DNA of 64,000 bases, taken from the NCBI GenBank assembly GCA_030673845.1, contig JAUTCQ010000006.1:1-64000 (forward strand). The letters are read 5' to 3'. Origin of the DNA: Verrucomicrobiota bacterium JB022 (lineage in GTDB: Bacteria; Verrucomicrobiota; Verrucomicrobiia; Opitutales; Oceanipulchritudinaceae). Both the position numbers and the translations under genes were made by a program. Each line of letters begins with the position of its first letter. Position 1 is the stretch's first letter. Positions 44,984-53,603 of this stretch are shown here, piece by piece. The notes under the pieces were generated by a model. It worked only from the letters and a program-made list of their open reading frames with translations. It was not told the origin of the DNA and ran no database searches.

Positions 44984-46085
44984 GCAAAACGGGGGTTGGG
45001 CGGAGCGAGTGCGCGGTGTGGAACGGCAGGTGTGCCTTGGCCACTACGGTGCCTTCGGGGCCGTTGTCGAGGCTCAGCTGCGCGGCTTCGCCAAAGAGCA
45101 GCTTGAGGCGTTCGCGGGTGTTGGTGAGGCCGGTGCCGGTCGAGATGCCGTGGTCGACGAGTTCGCCGGGGTTGCTGACGCAGATGATGAGCGTGGCGCC
45201 TTCGGCCCGGGCAGCCACCTGCAGCTCGCCCCCCGCAGCCTTGCGCGAGATGCCGTACTTGATGGCGTTTTCGACGAGGTGCTGGACGATGAAGGGCGGG
45301 ATCATGCCGGCGAGGGCCCGATGCTCGATGTCGTAACGGATCTGCAGGCGGTCTTCGAAGCGGATCTTTTCCAGCGCGAGGTAGCCTTCCACCACCTGCA
45401 GCTCCTGGCTCAACGGCACCAGCTCGGCCCGGGAGGTGCGCAGGTTGTAGCGCAGCATTTGCGCGAGGTGGAGCACGGCCTGGTTGGCCCGCGTGGGGTC
45501 TTCGGCGATGAGGCTACTGAGGCTGTTGAGGCAGTTGAAGAGAAAATGCGGGTTGATCTGTGAGCGCAGGGCCCGCAGCTCCGCTTCCTTGGCGGATGAC
45601 TGGAGGCGCAGGCGCTCGGTCTCCAGCTGGTGGTTGCGCTGCGTGACTTTGTAGCCGAGATAAATGCCGCACCAGCCTACATACAGGATCACGAGGTTGA
45701 GCCAGATGATGAGGACGAGAAAGGTGAAGACGGCGATGATCGGCGTCTGCGGCGAGGCCTGGATGTCTTCGGGCGTGATGATGAAGAGCAGCAGCGCTTC
45801 CAGCACCGAAAAGGTGAGGCTGACCCCGAGCATCGTGGGAATGATGCGAAAGAGGGCGGGGCGGGGGCGCAGCGTCAGCCACTTGCGCCGCTTCATGATG
45901 CTGCGCAGGTAGTGGGTGCCAAAGAGGCAGGCCGAAGTCAGCAGAGTGCTCTGCGTGATGATGTCGAGGACGCCTTCCTCGTCCTCCACCAGGCTGAAAA
46001 TGGTGAGGATGATCCCTAGCGTCCCCCAGCCGCCAATCTGGCAGATCCAATACAGGTGTTTCCTGATCCAGGGGTGAACCGTCAC
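44964..46085 (-). CDS. LytS/YehU-type sensor histidine kinase
   Basis: A 373-residue kinase of the His_kinase (PF06580) family. The N-terminal half has four or five membrane helices (about residues 12-160). The phosphoacceptor motif is RSQINPHFLFNCLNSLSSL, followed by LSQELQVVEGYLALEKIRF and IPPFIVQHLVENAIKYGI (N-box), then GTGLTNTRERLKLLFG (G-box). It partners with the LytTR regulator that overlaps its 3' end. No extracytoplasmic sensor domain is visible, so sensing is likely by the membrane part. The divergent M42 peptidase gene begins 172 bp away. Confidence 0.94.
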   Translation of the reverse strand: MTVHPWIRKHLYWICQIGGWGTLGIILTIFSLVEDEEGVLDIITQSTLLTSACLFGTHYLRSIMKRRKWLTLRPRPALFRIIPTMLGVSLTFSVLEALLLFIITPEDIQASPQTPIIAVFTFLVLIIWLNLVILYVGWCGIYLGYKVTQRNHQLETERLRLQSSAKEAELRALRSQINPHFLFNCLNSLSSLIAEDPTRANQAVLHLAQMLRYNLRTSRAELVPLSQELQVVEGYLALEKIRFEDRLQIRYDIEHRALAGMIPPFIVQHLVENAIKYGISRKAAGGELQVAARAEGATLIICVSNPGELVDHGISTGTGLTNTRERLKLLFGEAAQLSLDNGPEGTVVAKAHLPFHTAHSLRPTPVLHESSHR

Positions 46086-46257
46086 TTCCCCAACATGTTA
46101 CGAGGCGTGAGCAATGGGAAGCAAAACCGATGGGACCAGCGGATGGGGCACCGGATAGACGGCCAAACGTGCAGGGGCAGGCGGCTGGCGGGCGCTGGGC
46201 GATTTTCCGGGCTACTTTTGCTTGGCTTATCTGCCCCTAACGTGGTTCCTTTAACTC

Positions 46258-47508
46258 ATGCCCGCGTACCTTCCCCTCGATTACCTGCAAGACATCCTGC
46301 TCGAGCTGCTCGCGATCCATAGCCCCTCCGGCTATACGGACCCGGTGGTCCGCCGCGTGTGCGAAGAGCTGGGCAAGCTGGGCGTGCGCTACGAGCTGAC
46401 CCGCCGGGGCGCGATCCGGGCGACCTTGCCGGGCGAAGTCTACAGCCCCGACCGTGCGGTGGTCGTGCACCTCGACACGCTGGGCGCGCAGGTGCGCGAG
46501 CTGAAGGACAACGGGCGCCTGGGCCTGACGCCGGTCGGCACCTGGTCGGCCCGCTGGGCCGAGGGCGCGCGCGGCAGCATTTTTACGGACACGAAGCTCT
46601 TTCGCGGCAGCATCCTCCCGCTCAAGGCCAGCGGGCACGTTTACAACGACGGCGTCGACAAGCAGGAGGTGAGCTGGGACAACCTGGAGATGCGCGTCGA
46701 TGCGCCCGTCTACAGCAAGAAAGACCTGGTCGACGCCGGCTTCAATGTGGGCGACTTTGTGGGAATCGACAGCCAGGCCGAGCTCCTGCCCAACGGCTAC
46801 ATCAATGCTCGCCACCTCGACGATAAGGCGGGCGTCGCCACCGTGCTGGCCGTGATCAAGCACCTCAAGGAGAGCAAGACCAAGCTGCCGGTCGACTGCC
46901 ATATCCTCTTCACCCTCAGCGAAGAAGTGGGCATCGGGGCCTCCGCCGGCCTGCACGGCGATGTGGCCGAGATGGTGACGGTCGACAACGGCACGATGGC
47001 GCCGATCCAGAACACGATCGAGCGTGGAGTGACGGTGGTGATGGCCGACAGCTCGGGCCCGTTCGACTACCACCTCACGCACTTCCTCATCCACTTGTGC
47101 CAGGACCATGGGATCGAGCACGCGCGCGACATCTTCCGCTACTACCGTTGCGACAGCGCCTCGGCCATCGAGAGCGGCAACGACATCCGCACGGCGCTGA
47201 TCGCCTTCGGGCTCGACGCCTCGCACGGCTACGAGCGCACGCACCTCGACTCGCTCAACGCGGTGGGGCAGCTCCTCGTCGCCTACCTCACAAGTCATCC
47301 CATCTTCAAGCGCAGCAAGCGCGCGCACATCTCGCTGCAGGACTTCCCCTCGACGCGCAAGGTGCCGGTCGCCACCCGGGCGGTCGAAGAGCCTGAAAAC
47401 GTCGCCCAGCAGCCGATGGACGAGACCAAGCCGAGCCGTGGCGAACGCCCGACCACACCTCCACCCGCCGCCACCCCAAAGAAGACGGCCAAGAAAAAGG
47501 GATCGTAG
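46258..47508 (+). CDS. M42-family metallopeptidase, NAGGN osmoprotectant type
   Basis: A 416-residue di-metal aminopeptidase family member. Metal ligand motifs are VVHLDTLGA (H71 and D73), NARHLDDKAGVAT (bridging Asp), SEEVGIGAS (catalytic and ligand Glu), MVTVDNGTM (Asp) and GYERTHLDS (His). The body ELTRRGAIRATLPG...GTWSARWAEGARG, then SILPLKASGHVYN and WDNLEMRVDAP, closely follows the TIGR03106 group that is encoded with genes for N-acetylglutaminylglutamine amide, an osmoprotectant dipeptide. None of the partner genes is present here. The C-terminal 60 residues are Pro/Lys-rich and disordered (PPPAATPKKTAKKKGS). Confidence 0.88.
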   Translation: MPAYLPLDYLQDILLELLAIHSPSGYTDPVVRRVCEELGKLGVRYELTRRGAIRATLPGEVYSPDRAVVVHLDTLGAQVRELKDNGRLGLTPVGTWSARWAEGARGSIFTDTKLFRGSILPLKASGHVYNDGVDKQEVSWDNLEMRVDAPVYSKKDLVDAGFNVGDFVGIDSQAELLPNGYINARHLDDKAGVATVLAVIKHLKESKTKLPVDCHILFTLSEEVGIGASAGLHGDVAEMVTVDNGTMAPIQNTIERGVTVVMADSSGPFDYHLTHFLIHLCQDHGIEHARDIFRYYRCDSASAIESGNDIRTALIAFGLDASHGYERTHLDSLNAVGQLLVAYLTSHPIFKRSKRAHISLQDFPSTRKVPVATRAVEEPENVAQQPMDETKPSRGERPTTPPPAATPKKTAKKKGS

Positions 47509-47556
47509 AGGGGCAAGGGTAGGGCTTGATCAGCGCCTTTCCTTGCGCCTCTCGAC

Positions 47557-48015
47557 TTACTCGACGCTGATATAGAGTTCCACCGTGTCGTCGGGGAGGT
47601 ACTGCTCGAAATCGGTGGCGAAGCGACGGGTGTGGGGGCAGTCGCCTTGCTCGAAGTAGCGCCAGGCGGCATCCCAGCAGCCGTAGGAGGCGGTCTCTTT
47701 TTCGCCTTTGCAGGAGAAGACGAGGTAGCGGCCGGGCTGGAGCTGGACTTGGGTTTCGGTGTCGTAGGCGGGCACGTTGTCCATGCCGGCGACGACGGTG
47801 TAGGCACCTTCCCAGCCGTTTTCAAACTCGTGGTATACGCCGTAAATACGCTCCCCGCCTCGGGCGATCTGCGAAGGAAAGTCGTCACATAAATAACGGC
47901 TCCAAAGTTCGCGGATGGGAGAGACAGGCAAGCGGCTGTGGTCGTGATGAGACGTGCGCACGGCGCGACCAACGACCGTGAGACTTTGAGACAGCGAAAC
48001 GATGACAGGTTCCAT
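47557..48015 (-). CDS. GyrI-like small-molecule-binding protein
   Basis: A 152-residue stand-alone GyrI-like/SHS2-type effector-binding domain (Cass2-like). VIVSLSQSLTVVGRAVRT is the first strand, YGVYHEFENGWEGAYTVVAGM a typical binding strand-loop, and LQPGRYLVFSCKGE and TDFEQYLPDDTVELYISV the closing strands. Such domains bind amphipathic cations in multidrug sensors; here there is no DNA-binding domain. It may act as a ligand sink or enzyme-like sensor. Monocistronic as far as can be seen. Confidence 0.82.
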   Translation of the reverse strand: MEPVIVSLSQSLTVVGRAVRTSHHDHSRLPVSPIRELWSRYLCDDFPSQIARGGERIYGVYHEFENGWEGAYTVVAGMDNVPAYDTETQVQLQPGRYLVFSCKGEKETASYGCWDAAWRYFEQGDCPHTRRFATDFEQYLPDDTVELYISVE

Positions 48016-48332
48016 TTTTACGTGGCACCTCTACTGGTTCATTTTGCCAGGGGCAACGGTTAACTTCTTTGAGCGAACGTTAGGTGTAGGGCCGCTCCCA
48101 CGAGGGCGGGAGCGGCCGGAGGTCAAGCGAGGCAGGCGCGGGAAAGTTGCGGCAGCTGCCTGGCGTGAGCAACGACTGAGTCAACAGGCCGCTCATGGGC
48201 GGCGGTGAAGGGTGATGATAGCGTGCGGCGGGGCAAATGCAAGGCTCGACTGGCTGGCGCGCCGGGCGACATTGGCGGGCGCGTGGAAGATCGGCATTGC
48301 CGAGGGCGGCGGAATCTGCTGCTTTTACGCGC
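48016..48332. other. Non-coding gap with a GC-rich hairpin upstream of purM
   Basis: About 315 bp between divergent genes. A perfect 10-bp stem GGCCGCTCCC/GGGAGCGGCC at 48090-48117 encloses 8 nt and has no T-run, so it is not a standard terminator. The rest holds the two promoters; no purine riboswitch or PurR-like palindrome was recognised. Confidence 0.5.
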
Positions 48333-49424
48333 ATGTCCGAACAACCTTCCAAAGCCTACGCCCGCGCCGGGGTGGATATCGCCCTGGCAGATCGTCTGCT
48401 CGACCGTGTCAAGCCGGCCCTGAAGCGGGCCACCCGCCCGGAGGCGCTGGGCGCGATCGGCGGCTTTGGCGGCCTGTTCGACATTTCGAGCCTCAGCCAG
48501 CGCTGCAAGCACCCCGTGCTCGTGAGCAGTACCGACAGCGTGGGCACCAAGGTGAAGGTAGCTTCGCTGGCCAAGCGCTATGGCAACCTGGGCCACGACA
48601 TCGTGAACCACTGCGCCAACGACGTGGCGGTGTGTGGCGCGGAGCCCCTCTTCTTCCTCGACTACTACGCCACTTCCAAGCTGGAAGAGCGCGCCTATGT
48701 CGAACTGCTCGAAGGCCTCGCCGATGCTTGCGTGGCGGGTAACATCGCCCTCGTGGGCGGTGAAACGGCCGAGCTGCCGGGCGTCTACGAAGAGAACGAG
48801 TTCGACCTCGTGGGCGCGGTCGTCGGCGTCGTCGACAAGCCGAAGATCCTGACGGGCGACCCGATCCGCCCGGGCGACCAGCTGATCGGACTTTCCTCCA
48901 ACGGCCTGCATACCAACGGTTTTTCGCTGGCCCGCAAGATTTGCTTCCAGGAGCAGAACTGGCAGCCGCACACCCCCCTGCCGGGTGCCGACCACTTGAC
49001 GGTGGGCGAGGCCTTGTTGGCCCCGCACCGCAATTACGCGCCCTTCCTCCAGTCGGCGCTGGCGCTGTTCAACAAGAACGAGCGCGCCGATGTGCGCGAG
49101 GGCAACGCGCTCTTTGGCGCCGCCCACATCACCGGCGGCGGCTTTACCGGCAACATCCCCCGCGTGCTGCCGAGCAATGTCGATGTGACGGTGTGGACCG
49201 ACAGCTGGGAAACGCTGCCGATCTTCAACGCCCTCACCCGCTTCGGCGAAGTCAGCTACGAAGAGCTGCACGAGGTCTTCAACATGGGCATCGGTATGGT
49301 GCTCGTGGTGGCCCCGGAAGCGCTCGAGCAGATCAAGGCCTGCGCGGTGGAAGCTGGCCACCATGCCTTCCACATCGGCGAAGTGACCGCCGGCGAGGGC
49401 AATGTGAAGCTGCAGCGCGGGTAA
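48333..49424 (+). CDS. purM: Phosphoribosylformylglycinamidine cyclo-ligase
   Basis: A 363-residue PurM that closes the imidazole ring to make AIR in purine synthesis, using ATP. Typical blocks are AYARAGVDI at the N-terminus, IGGFGGLFDIS, VSSTDSVGTKVKVAS, DIVNHCANDVAVCGAEPLFFLDYYAT, NIALVGGETAELPGVY, GLSSNGLHTNGFSLARK and the C-terminal MGIGMVLVV. The start at 48333 (MSEQPSK) is the family start; the frame is open upstream to 48237 but that part is not conserved. A strong terminator follows at 49453. No other pur gene is adjacent. Confidence 0.97.
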   Translation: MSEQPSKAYARAGVDIALADRLLDRVKPALKRATRPEALGAIGGFGGLFDISSLSQRCKHPVLVSSTDSVGTKVKVASLAKRYGNLGHDIVNHCANDVAVCGAEPLFFLDYYATSKLEERAYVELLEGLADACVAGNIALVGGETAELPGVYEENEFDLVGAVVGVVDKPKILTGDPIRPGDQLIGLSSNGLHTNGFSLARKICFQEQNWQPHTPLPGADHLTVGEALLAPHRNYAPFLQSALALFNKNERADVREGNALFGAAHITGGGFTGNIPRVLPSNVDVTVWTDSWETLPIFNALTRFGEVSYEELHEVFNMGIGMVLVVAPEALEQIKACAVEAGHHAFHIGEVTAGEGNVKLQRG

Positions 49425-49452
49425 GCGCTTGGATGCTTCAGAAAAGGTTTCC

Positions 49453-49484
49453 AAGGCTGAGGATGTGCTTTCCTCAGCCTTTTT
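49453..49484 (+). terminator. Intrinsic terminator of purM
   Basis: AAGGCTGAGGA/TCCTCAGCCTT is an 11-bp perfect stem with a 7-nt loop (49464-49470) followed by TTTT and a T-rich stretch. Confidence 0.88.
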
Positions 49485-49493
49485 GTTTGTTCC

Positions 49494-49691
49494 TTATCCG
49501 CGCCGACGGCGAAGGGCGGCAACCCCAAGTGCGCACAGTGCGGCAAACAAGGTGAAGGTAGTTGGCTCGGGCACGTTTGCGACGACTGCGGTGCCCTTTA
49601 GCTGCACAATGGGGAAGAAGGTGCCCGTGCGGTCGCTGCTCTCGGCGGTTTTAAGAGATTTATATAAAACGTTATCAAATCCTCGGCTCAA
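49494..49691 (-). pseudogene. PEP-CTERM tail remnant
   Basis: A 65-codon frame that ends in a clean PEP-CTERM anchor (VPEPTTFTLFAALCALGVAALRRRRG) but has no signal peptide, and only about 35 residues upstream. It begins with a TTG codon and is in the same frame as the chemoreceptor gene that ends at 49707, separated by that gene's TAA. The likely explanation is the 3' end of a deleted PEP-CTERM gene. A short translated product cannot be ruled out. Confidence 0.6.
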
Positions 49692-49706
49692 GAAGTCAGG
49701 AGGCGC

Positions 49707-51344
49707 TTAGTTCCCGCGCTCCAGCTCCAGATGGACGGCGCTTTGGGGCACGAGGAGGCGGGCGACCCGGGGAGAGTGGCCGTTGAGCTGATTGGGGTCT
49801 TTGGCGAAGGTCATCCGGTGGCTGCGGCCATTGAGGCCGTGCGAGCGGGCAGGCTGATGCATGGCAGGGGCTTCGACGGTAGCGGCCATGGTTTTCTCCT
49901 GACGGCTGCCGCTCATGATCAGCAGATCGTCGACGAGGCGCTTGAGCGCCTTGGACTGCTGGTGCAGCTCTTCGGAGGCGGCGGCGGTCTCTTCGGCCAT
50001 CGAGGCGTTGGTCTGCACCACCTGGTCGATCAGGCTCACGCCTTGGTTGATCTGCTCGATGCCGGTTTTCTGCTCGTGGGTGGCCGCGTCGATGTCCTTG
50101 ATGCAGGCGTTGACGCGGTGAGTGGCGGCGACGATGGTTTCGAGACTGCTCCCCAGGCGGTTGCTGATCAACGCTCCGTGCTCGGCCTTTTCGCGGGAGC
50201 CCTGGAGCTGCGTGGTGGTGAGGCGGGCGGCTTCGGCGCTGCGGCGGGCGAGGGTGCGCACCTCATCGGCCACGATGGCAAAGCCGGCCCCGGCTTCCCC
50301 GGCCCGGGCGGCTTCCACGGCGGCGTTGAGCGCGAGGATGTTGGTCTGGAAAGCGATTTCGTCGATCGACTTAGTGATCTGGCCGACGTTGAGTGCGGCT
50401 TCTCGGATCTCCTGCATCGCGGCGAGCATCTCCTGCACGGTCTGGGCGCCGGCGGTGGCGGCTTCTTCCGTTGCTTTGGCGATAGGGAGGGCTTCGCGGG
50501 TGGTCTCGGCGTTGCGCGCGGTGTTGGCGGAGATTTCTTCGAGGCAGGCGCTCGATTCTTCGAGAGACGAGGCCTGCTCCGTGGCGCCATTGGCGAGGGC
50601 GCTGGTGGCCCCGGCAATCTGGTGGGTGGCGGCGGCGATCTGGTCGGCCCCTTGGTCGATGGATTGGGCGAGGCGTGCGAGCAGGTTGCTCGTCTGGCGC
50701 ACGATGGTGATGAGGCCCGCAAAGCCGATCGCAATGCCCAGGCCGATCCCGAGCGAAGCCCACCATTCGGAGTGGAGGGCAATGCGGTCGAAACTAGCGT
50801 TCAAGGCCGCAAGTAAGGTGTCTTCGTGAGCGCGGAGCTCCGCGATGGCCTCACGCATCTGGCGGACGCGGCCATGGCTCTTGGCGCGGTCGAGGTCTTC
50901 CACCAGCGCGGCGAAAGTGAGGGTGCCGGCGGTGACGGCCTGGCGGTGCGCGATCTCGGGCTGCAGGTCTTGCGCGATCCATTCGCGGGCGAGCCCATGG
51001 ATGCGGTCCAGCTCGGCCTGTTGCTCCGGCTCGGCTGCGAACAGCGCCTTCGCTTCGTCGATCAGCAAAGGGATGCGCTCCAGCCCGGCCTGGTAGGGCT
51101 CCAGATAGCTGGCATCGTCGGTCAGCAAGTAGCCGCGTACGCTGGTCTGCATGTCGGCCAGGCACTGCTGCAGCTCGTCGATGCACTCGACCGTCTGGCG
51201 TGCGTGGTCGACGGCATGCTCGGTCTCCAGCAGCGTCGCGATGTTGTGGTAGAGCAGCGCGGCACAAAGGGCGATCAACGCAAAGCAGAGCGTCGCGGCG
51301 GTGAACACTTTAGCGCGCAAAGACCGGAGCTGGAGAAATTTCAT
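49707..51344 (-). CDS. Methyl-accepting chemotaxis protein with CHASE3-like sensor
   Basis: A 545-residue chemoreceptor. TM1 is about residues 12-32 (TAATLCFALIALCAALLYH), the periplasmic CHASE3-like helical domain about 35-180 (VDHARQTVECIDELQQCLADMQTSVRGYLLT), and TM2 about 188-206. The signalling domain has [20 protein letters not shown] around the usual hairpin, as in the receptor at 13166. The C-terminus has a long disordered tail (MHQPARSHGLNGRSHR) without a CheR-binding pentapeptide. No HAMP domain is clear. Ligand unknown; CHASE3 domains often sense small molecules or osmotic state. Confidence 0.93.
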   Translation of the reverse strand: MKFLQLRSLRAKVFTAATLCFALIALCAALLYHNIATLLETEHAVDHARQTVECIDELQQCLADMQTSVRGYLLTDDASYLEPYQAGLERIPLLIDEAKALFAAEPEQQAELDRIHGLAREWIAQDLQPEIAHRQAVTAGTLTFAALVEDLDRAKSHGRVRQMREAIAELRAHEDTLLAALNASFDRIALHSEWWASLGIGLGIAIGFAGLITIVRQTSNLLARLAQSIDQGADQIAAATHQIAGATSALANGATEQASSLEESSACLEEISANTARNAETTREALPIAKATEEAATAGAQTVQEMLAAMQEIREAALNVGQITKSIDEIAFQTNILALNAAVEAARAGEAGAGFAIVADEVRTLARRSAEAARLTTTQLQGSREKAEHGALISNRLGSSLETIVAATHRVNACIKDIDAATHEQKTGIEQINQGVSLIDQVVQTNASMAEETAAASEELHQQSKALKRLVDDLLIMSGSRQEKTMAATVEAPAMHQPARSHGLNGRSHRMTFAKDPNQLNGHSPRVARLLVPQSAVHLELERGN

Positions 51345-51468
51345 GGCGGATACAGGCAGGAGTGGGACCAAGGGTAACCACTCATGCATATCGCCCGGTC
51401 TTTGGATCGCTTAACTTCTATTCGCGATAAGATTAGCTGGCTAATTCGTAAAAAACGCAGGGCAAGCC

Positions 51469-52104
51469 CTAGCGGGCTGGTAGCAAGCCACTGCTCTGCA
51501 AGCCATTAAAGACAAACTGGACCGCCATGGCCGCGAGGATCAGGCCCATCAGGCGGCGGCTGACCCTAAGCATGAGGGGGTTGAGCCAGCGCGCCCCATA
51601 CGCCGAGAAGCGCAGCACGATAAACGTCACAAACATGACTGCCACGATCGAGCCGTAGAGGATGACCATGTGGACCCAGGTGTCGGCCTGGCTCTGGAGC
51701 AGCACGCTGGTGGAGATGGCGCCCGGGCCGGCCAGCAGAGGCACCGCGAGCGGCGTTACCGCAATATCTTGCCGGCGGGCCGCTTCCGCACTCTCTTCGG
51801 GCGTGATCTGGCGGCGCGATTCCTCCGCCTTGAGCATGTCGAGCGCGATGAGGAAGAGCAGGACGCCCCCGGCCACCTGAAAGGCCGGGATCGTGATGCC
51901 CATGGCGCGGAAGATCAGCTCGCCCAGCATCGCGAAGGCCAGCAGCACGCAGGAGGCGACGATGCAGGCGACGCGCGCCATGTCGATCCGCTCGCTGGGG
52001 GAGTTGTCGGGCGTAATGGCCAGGAAGAGGGGCACCGCCGAAAGCGGCCCGCTGATCACGAACAGCGAGACGGGTGCGAGTAACAAAAACTCTACCGGTG
52101 ACAT
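51469..52104 (-). CDS. MarC-family integral membrane protein
   Basis: A 211-residue protein with six transmembrane helices in the MarC (UPF0056) pattern: LFVISGPLSAVPLFLAITP, ACIVASCVLLAFAMLGELIF, FQVAGGVLLFLIALDML, VTPLAVPLLAGPGAIST and LMGLILAAMAVQFVFNGL. Members were once linked to multiple antibiotic resistance but their function is unknown. It is divergent from the HNH gene with 143 bp between starts. Confidence 0.93.
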   Translation of the reverse strand: MSPVEFLLLAPVSLFVISGPLSAVPLFLAITPDNSPSERIDMARVACIVASCVLLAFAMLGELIFRAMGITIPAFQVAGGVLLFLIALDMLKAEESRRQITPEESAEAARRQDIAVTPLAVPLLAGPGAISTSVLLQSQADTWVHMVILYGSIVAVMFVTFIVLRFSAYGARWLNPLMLRVSRRLMGLILAAMAVQFVFNGLQSSGLLPAR

Positions 52105-52205
52105 CGCCTCCCACTATAGCGGAGGTTTCGGGTTTCGCCAGCCCCCATTGCCTGACGTTGGTGTGACATCTGGGTTAAATAGGCTTGACAGTTGCTGTTG
52201 AAGGA

Positions 52206-52239
52206 TTGACAGGCGCCCCCTTTTCTCGATTATAATCGA
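52206..52239 (+). promoter_or_regulatory. Promoter with consensus hexamers and operator palindrome
   Basis: TTGACA (52206-52211) and TATAAT (52231-52236) are both perfect, spaced 19 bp. A 14-bp perfect palindrome TCGATTATAATCGA (52226-52239) covers the -10. A second TTGACA lies at about 52187. The ATG at 52248 is only about 12 nt past the -10, so the transcript would be almost leaderless. Confidence 0.6.
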
Positions 52240-52247
52240 ATCCCTAG

Positions 52248-52904
52248 ATGATTTTCGCACCGTCCTCCTCCACCGAAGACACTCAGGTCAACGACGAGAG
52301 GCCATCTTTTCGCCGGGTGCTGGTGCTCAACCGCAATTGGCAGGCGGTGAACATCATTGGCGTGCGGCGGGCCTTTACGCTGCTTTGGCAGGATCACGCG
52401 CGCGTGATCAATACGTTCGACGGCCAGTTCTTGCCGCTCTCCACTGTCGATTGGCTGGAATTCTCCGAAGCCGCCGCCAGCCGCAACCTGAAGGGCGCGG
52501 AGTGGGTCCGCACCATCCGCCGCAGCATCCTGATGCCCAAGGTGCTGCTGCTGAACGATTTTGACCGGCTGCCCATCACCGAGGTCAAGTTCAACCGCCA
52601 GAGCGTTTTTGAGCGCGACAACTTCACCTGCCAGTACACCGGGCAGACGTTTCGCGCCAAAGACCTGACGCTCGACCACGTGATCCCGCGCGAGCGGGGT
52701 GGGCGCACCTCCTGGGAAAACATCGTCACCTGCTCCCGGGAGATCAATGCGCGCAAGGCCAACCGGCTGCCCCACGAGGCGGGGCTGCGGCTGATCCGTA
52801 AGCCGAGCCGCCCCAAGTGGCGTCCTTTCGCGGCCATCGTCGCTGGTTCGGACATCGATGCCAGCTGGGCCCAATTCCTTCATGTTGAAAAAAGCGCGTC
52901 TTAA
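52248..52904 (+). CDS. HNH endonuclease family protein
   Basis: A 218-residue HNH protein. FERDNFTCQYTG, LTLDHVIPRERGG (D143-H144) and SWENIVTCSREINARKANR give the beta-beta-alpha metal site, with N168 as the central Asn. In the usual CxxC zinc pairs the second Cys is replaced (C128 then T131; C162 then E165), a form common in this stand-alone family. An N-terminal domain of about 110 residues (VLVLNRNWQAVNIIGVRRAF) precedes it, also typical. These proteins are found in many environmental bacteria; role in repair or restriction is unproven. Its promoter carries a palindrome over the -10. Confidence 0.9.
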   Translation: MIFAPSSSTEDTQVNDERPSFRRVLVLNRNWQAVNIIGVRRAFTLLWQDHARVINTFDGQFLPLSTVDWLEFSEAAASRNLKGAEWVRTIRRSILMPKVLLLNDFDRLPITEVKFNRQSVFERDNFTCQYTGQTFRAKDLTLDHVIPRERGGRTSWENIVTCSREINARKANRLPHEAGLRLIRKPSRPKWRPFAAIVAGSDIDASWAQFLHVEKSAS

Positions 52905-53043
52905 ATACCTCAAGTTCCTGCAGGAAGAGCGCCCCCGCAATCGCCGGCTGCGCTCTCACCCGCTGATTGCTCAGCCCGTGCCCGCTCCCGGCACCTCCCG
53001 GGCAGTCCTGCAGAAAGCGCCTTGGACCGAAATGGTCGCGTAA
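52882..53043 (+). CDS. Small basic protein, possible
   Basis: A 53-codon frame beginning MLKKARLKYLKFLQEERPRN that overlaps the HNH gene end by 23 nt. It is basic and Pro-rich and has no recognised family. Overlap with the upstream stop would allow translational coupling, but codon statistics in GC-rich DNA often give such frames by chance. Treat as a candidate only. Confidence 0.3.
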   Translation: MLKKARLKYLKFLQEERPRNRRLRSHPLIAQPVPAPGTSRAVLQKAPWTEMVA

Positions 53044-53182
53044 CCGCCCGCCCGGCGACACGCGACCTTTTTTGTTTTCAGGCATCTTGCGCGACCCGAT
53101 CCGCCGCCGCGGACCAGGGTGGGGGAGAGATTCCTCCAAAAAGAGAGGCGGCTGGTGTTGATTCAGAAGGGTCCTGCCGCCG

Positions 53183-53290
53183 TGGCACACCCTCCGGTGT
53201 GCAGTTTAGTTGCGTGAGATTCCCGGGGTATCGGGCCTTGCGGCCCTCGACCCCGGGCTAAGTGATGGCATCCTTCCGGCACCAGCAAGC
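53183..53290 (+). repeat. REP-like three-hairpin element, solitary copy
   Basis: Hairpin 1 is GCACACC...GGTGTGC, where other copies have GCACCCC...GGGGTGC: the changed base pairs covary. The central stem is CCCGGGGT/ACCCCGGG with inner GGGCC-TTGC-GGCCC. The third hairpin is degenerate. The rest of the 53044-53603 gap (to the MFS start) holds no other gene that I can support. Confidence 0.75.
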
Positions 53291-53603
53291 CGGGGCTGTC
53301 GCTGGCGTAGCGCAAGATTGAAGCTTGTAGGGATCTGCCTGCGGGAAGCTCGACCTCCAGATATTTGCGGCTTTGATCGCTGGCGTTGGGAATGTTTCGG
53401 CCCTGAAAGCCGAAAACCCCCTGTAGACTTCCGAGGGGCCGGTAGCACGACTCATCGTCTTGCGTTGGGTTCTCTTACTTTCGGAAGGGGGCAAGTCAAG
53501 GCGCGGAACAAGTGGTGCCCGCCAGCCACGAAACGTTTGCGCAAGGCGGCGCAGGTGGCTTTACTTGCGAGGAACTCCAGCCGATAACAGGACGCTTCAT
53601 CTC

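Noticed and set aside
48090-48117. Terminator or purine riboswitch before purM
   Set aside because: The stem has no T-run and no riboswitch core is visible; recorded only as a hairpin.
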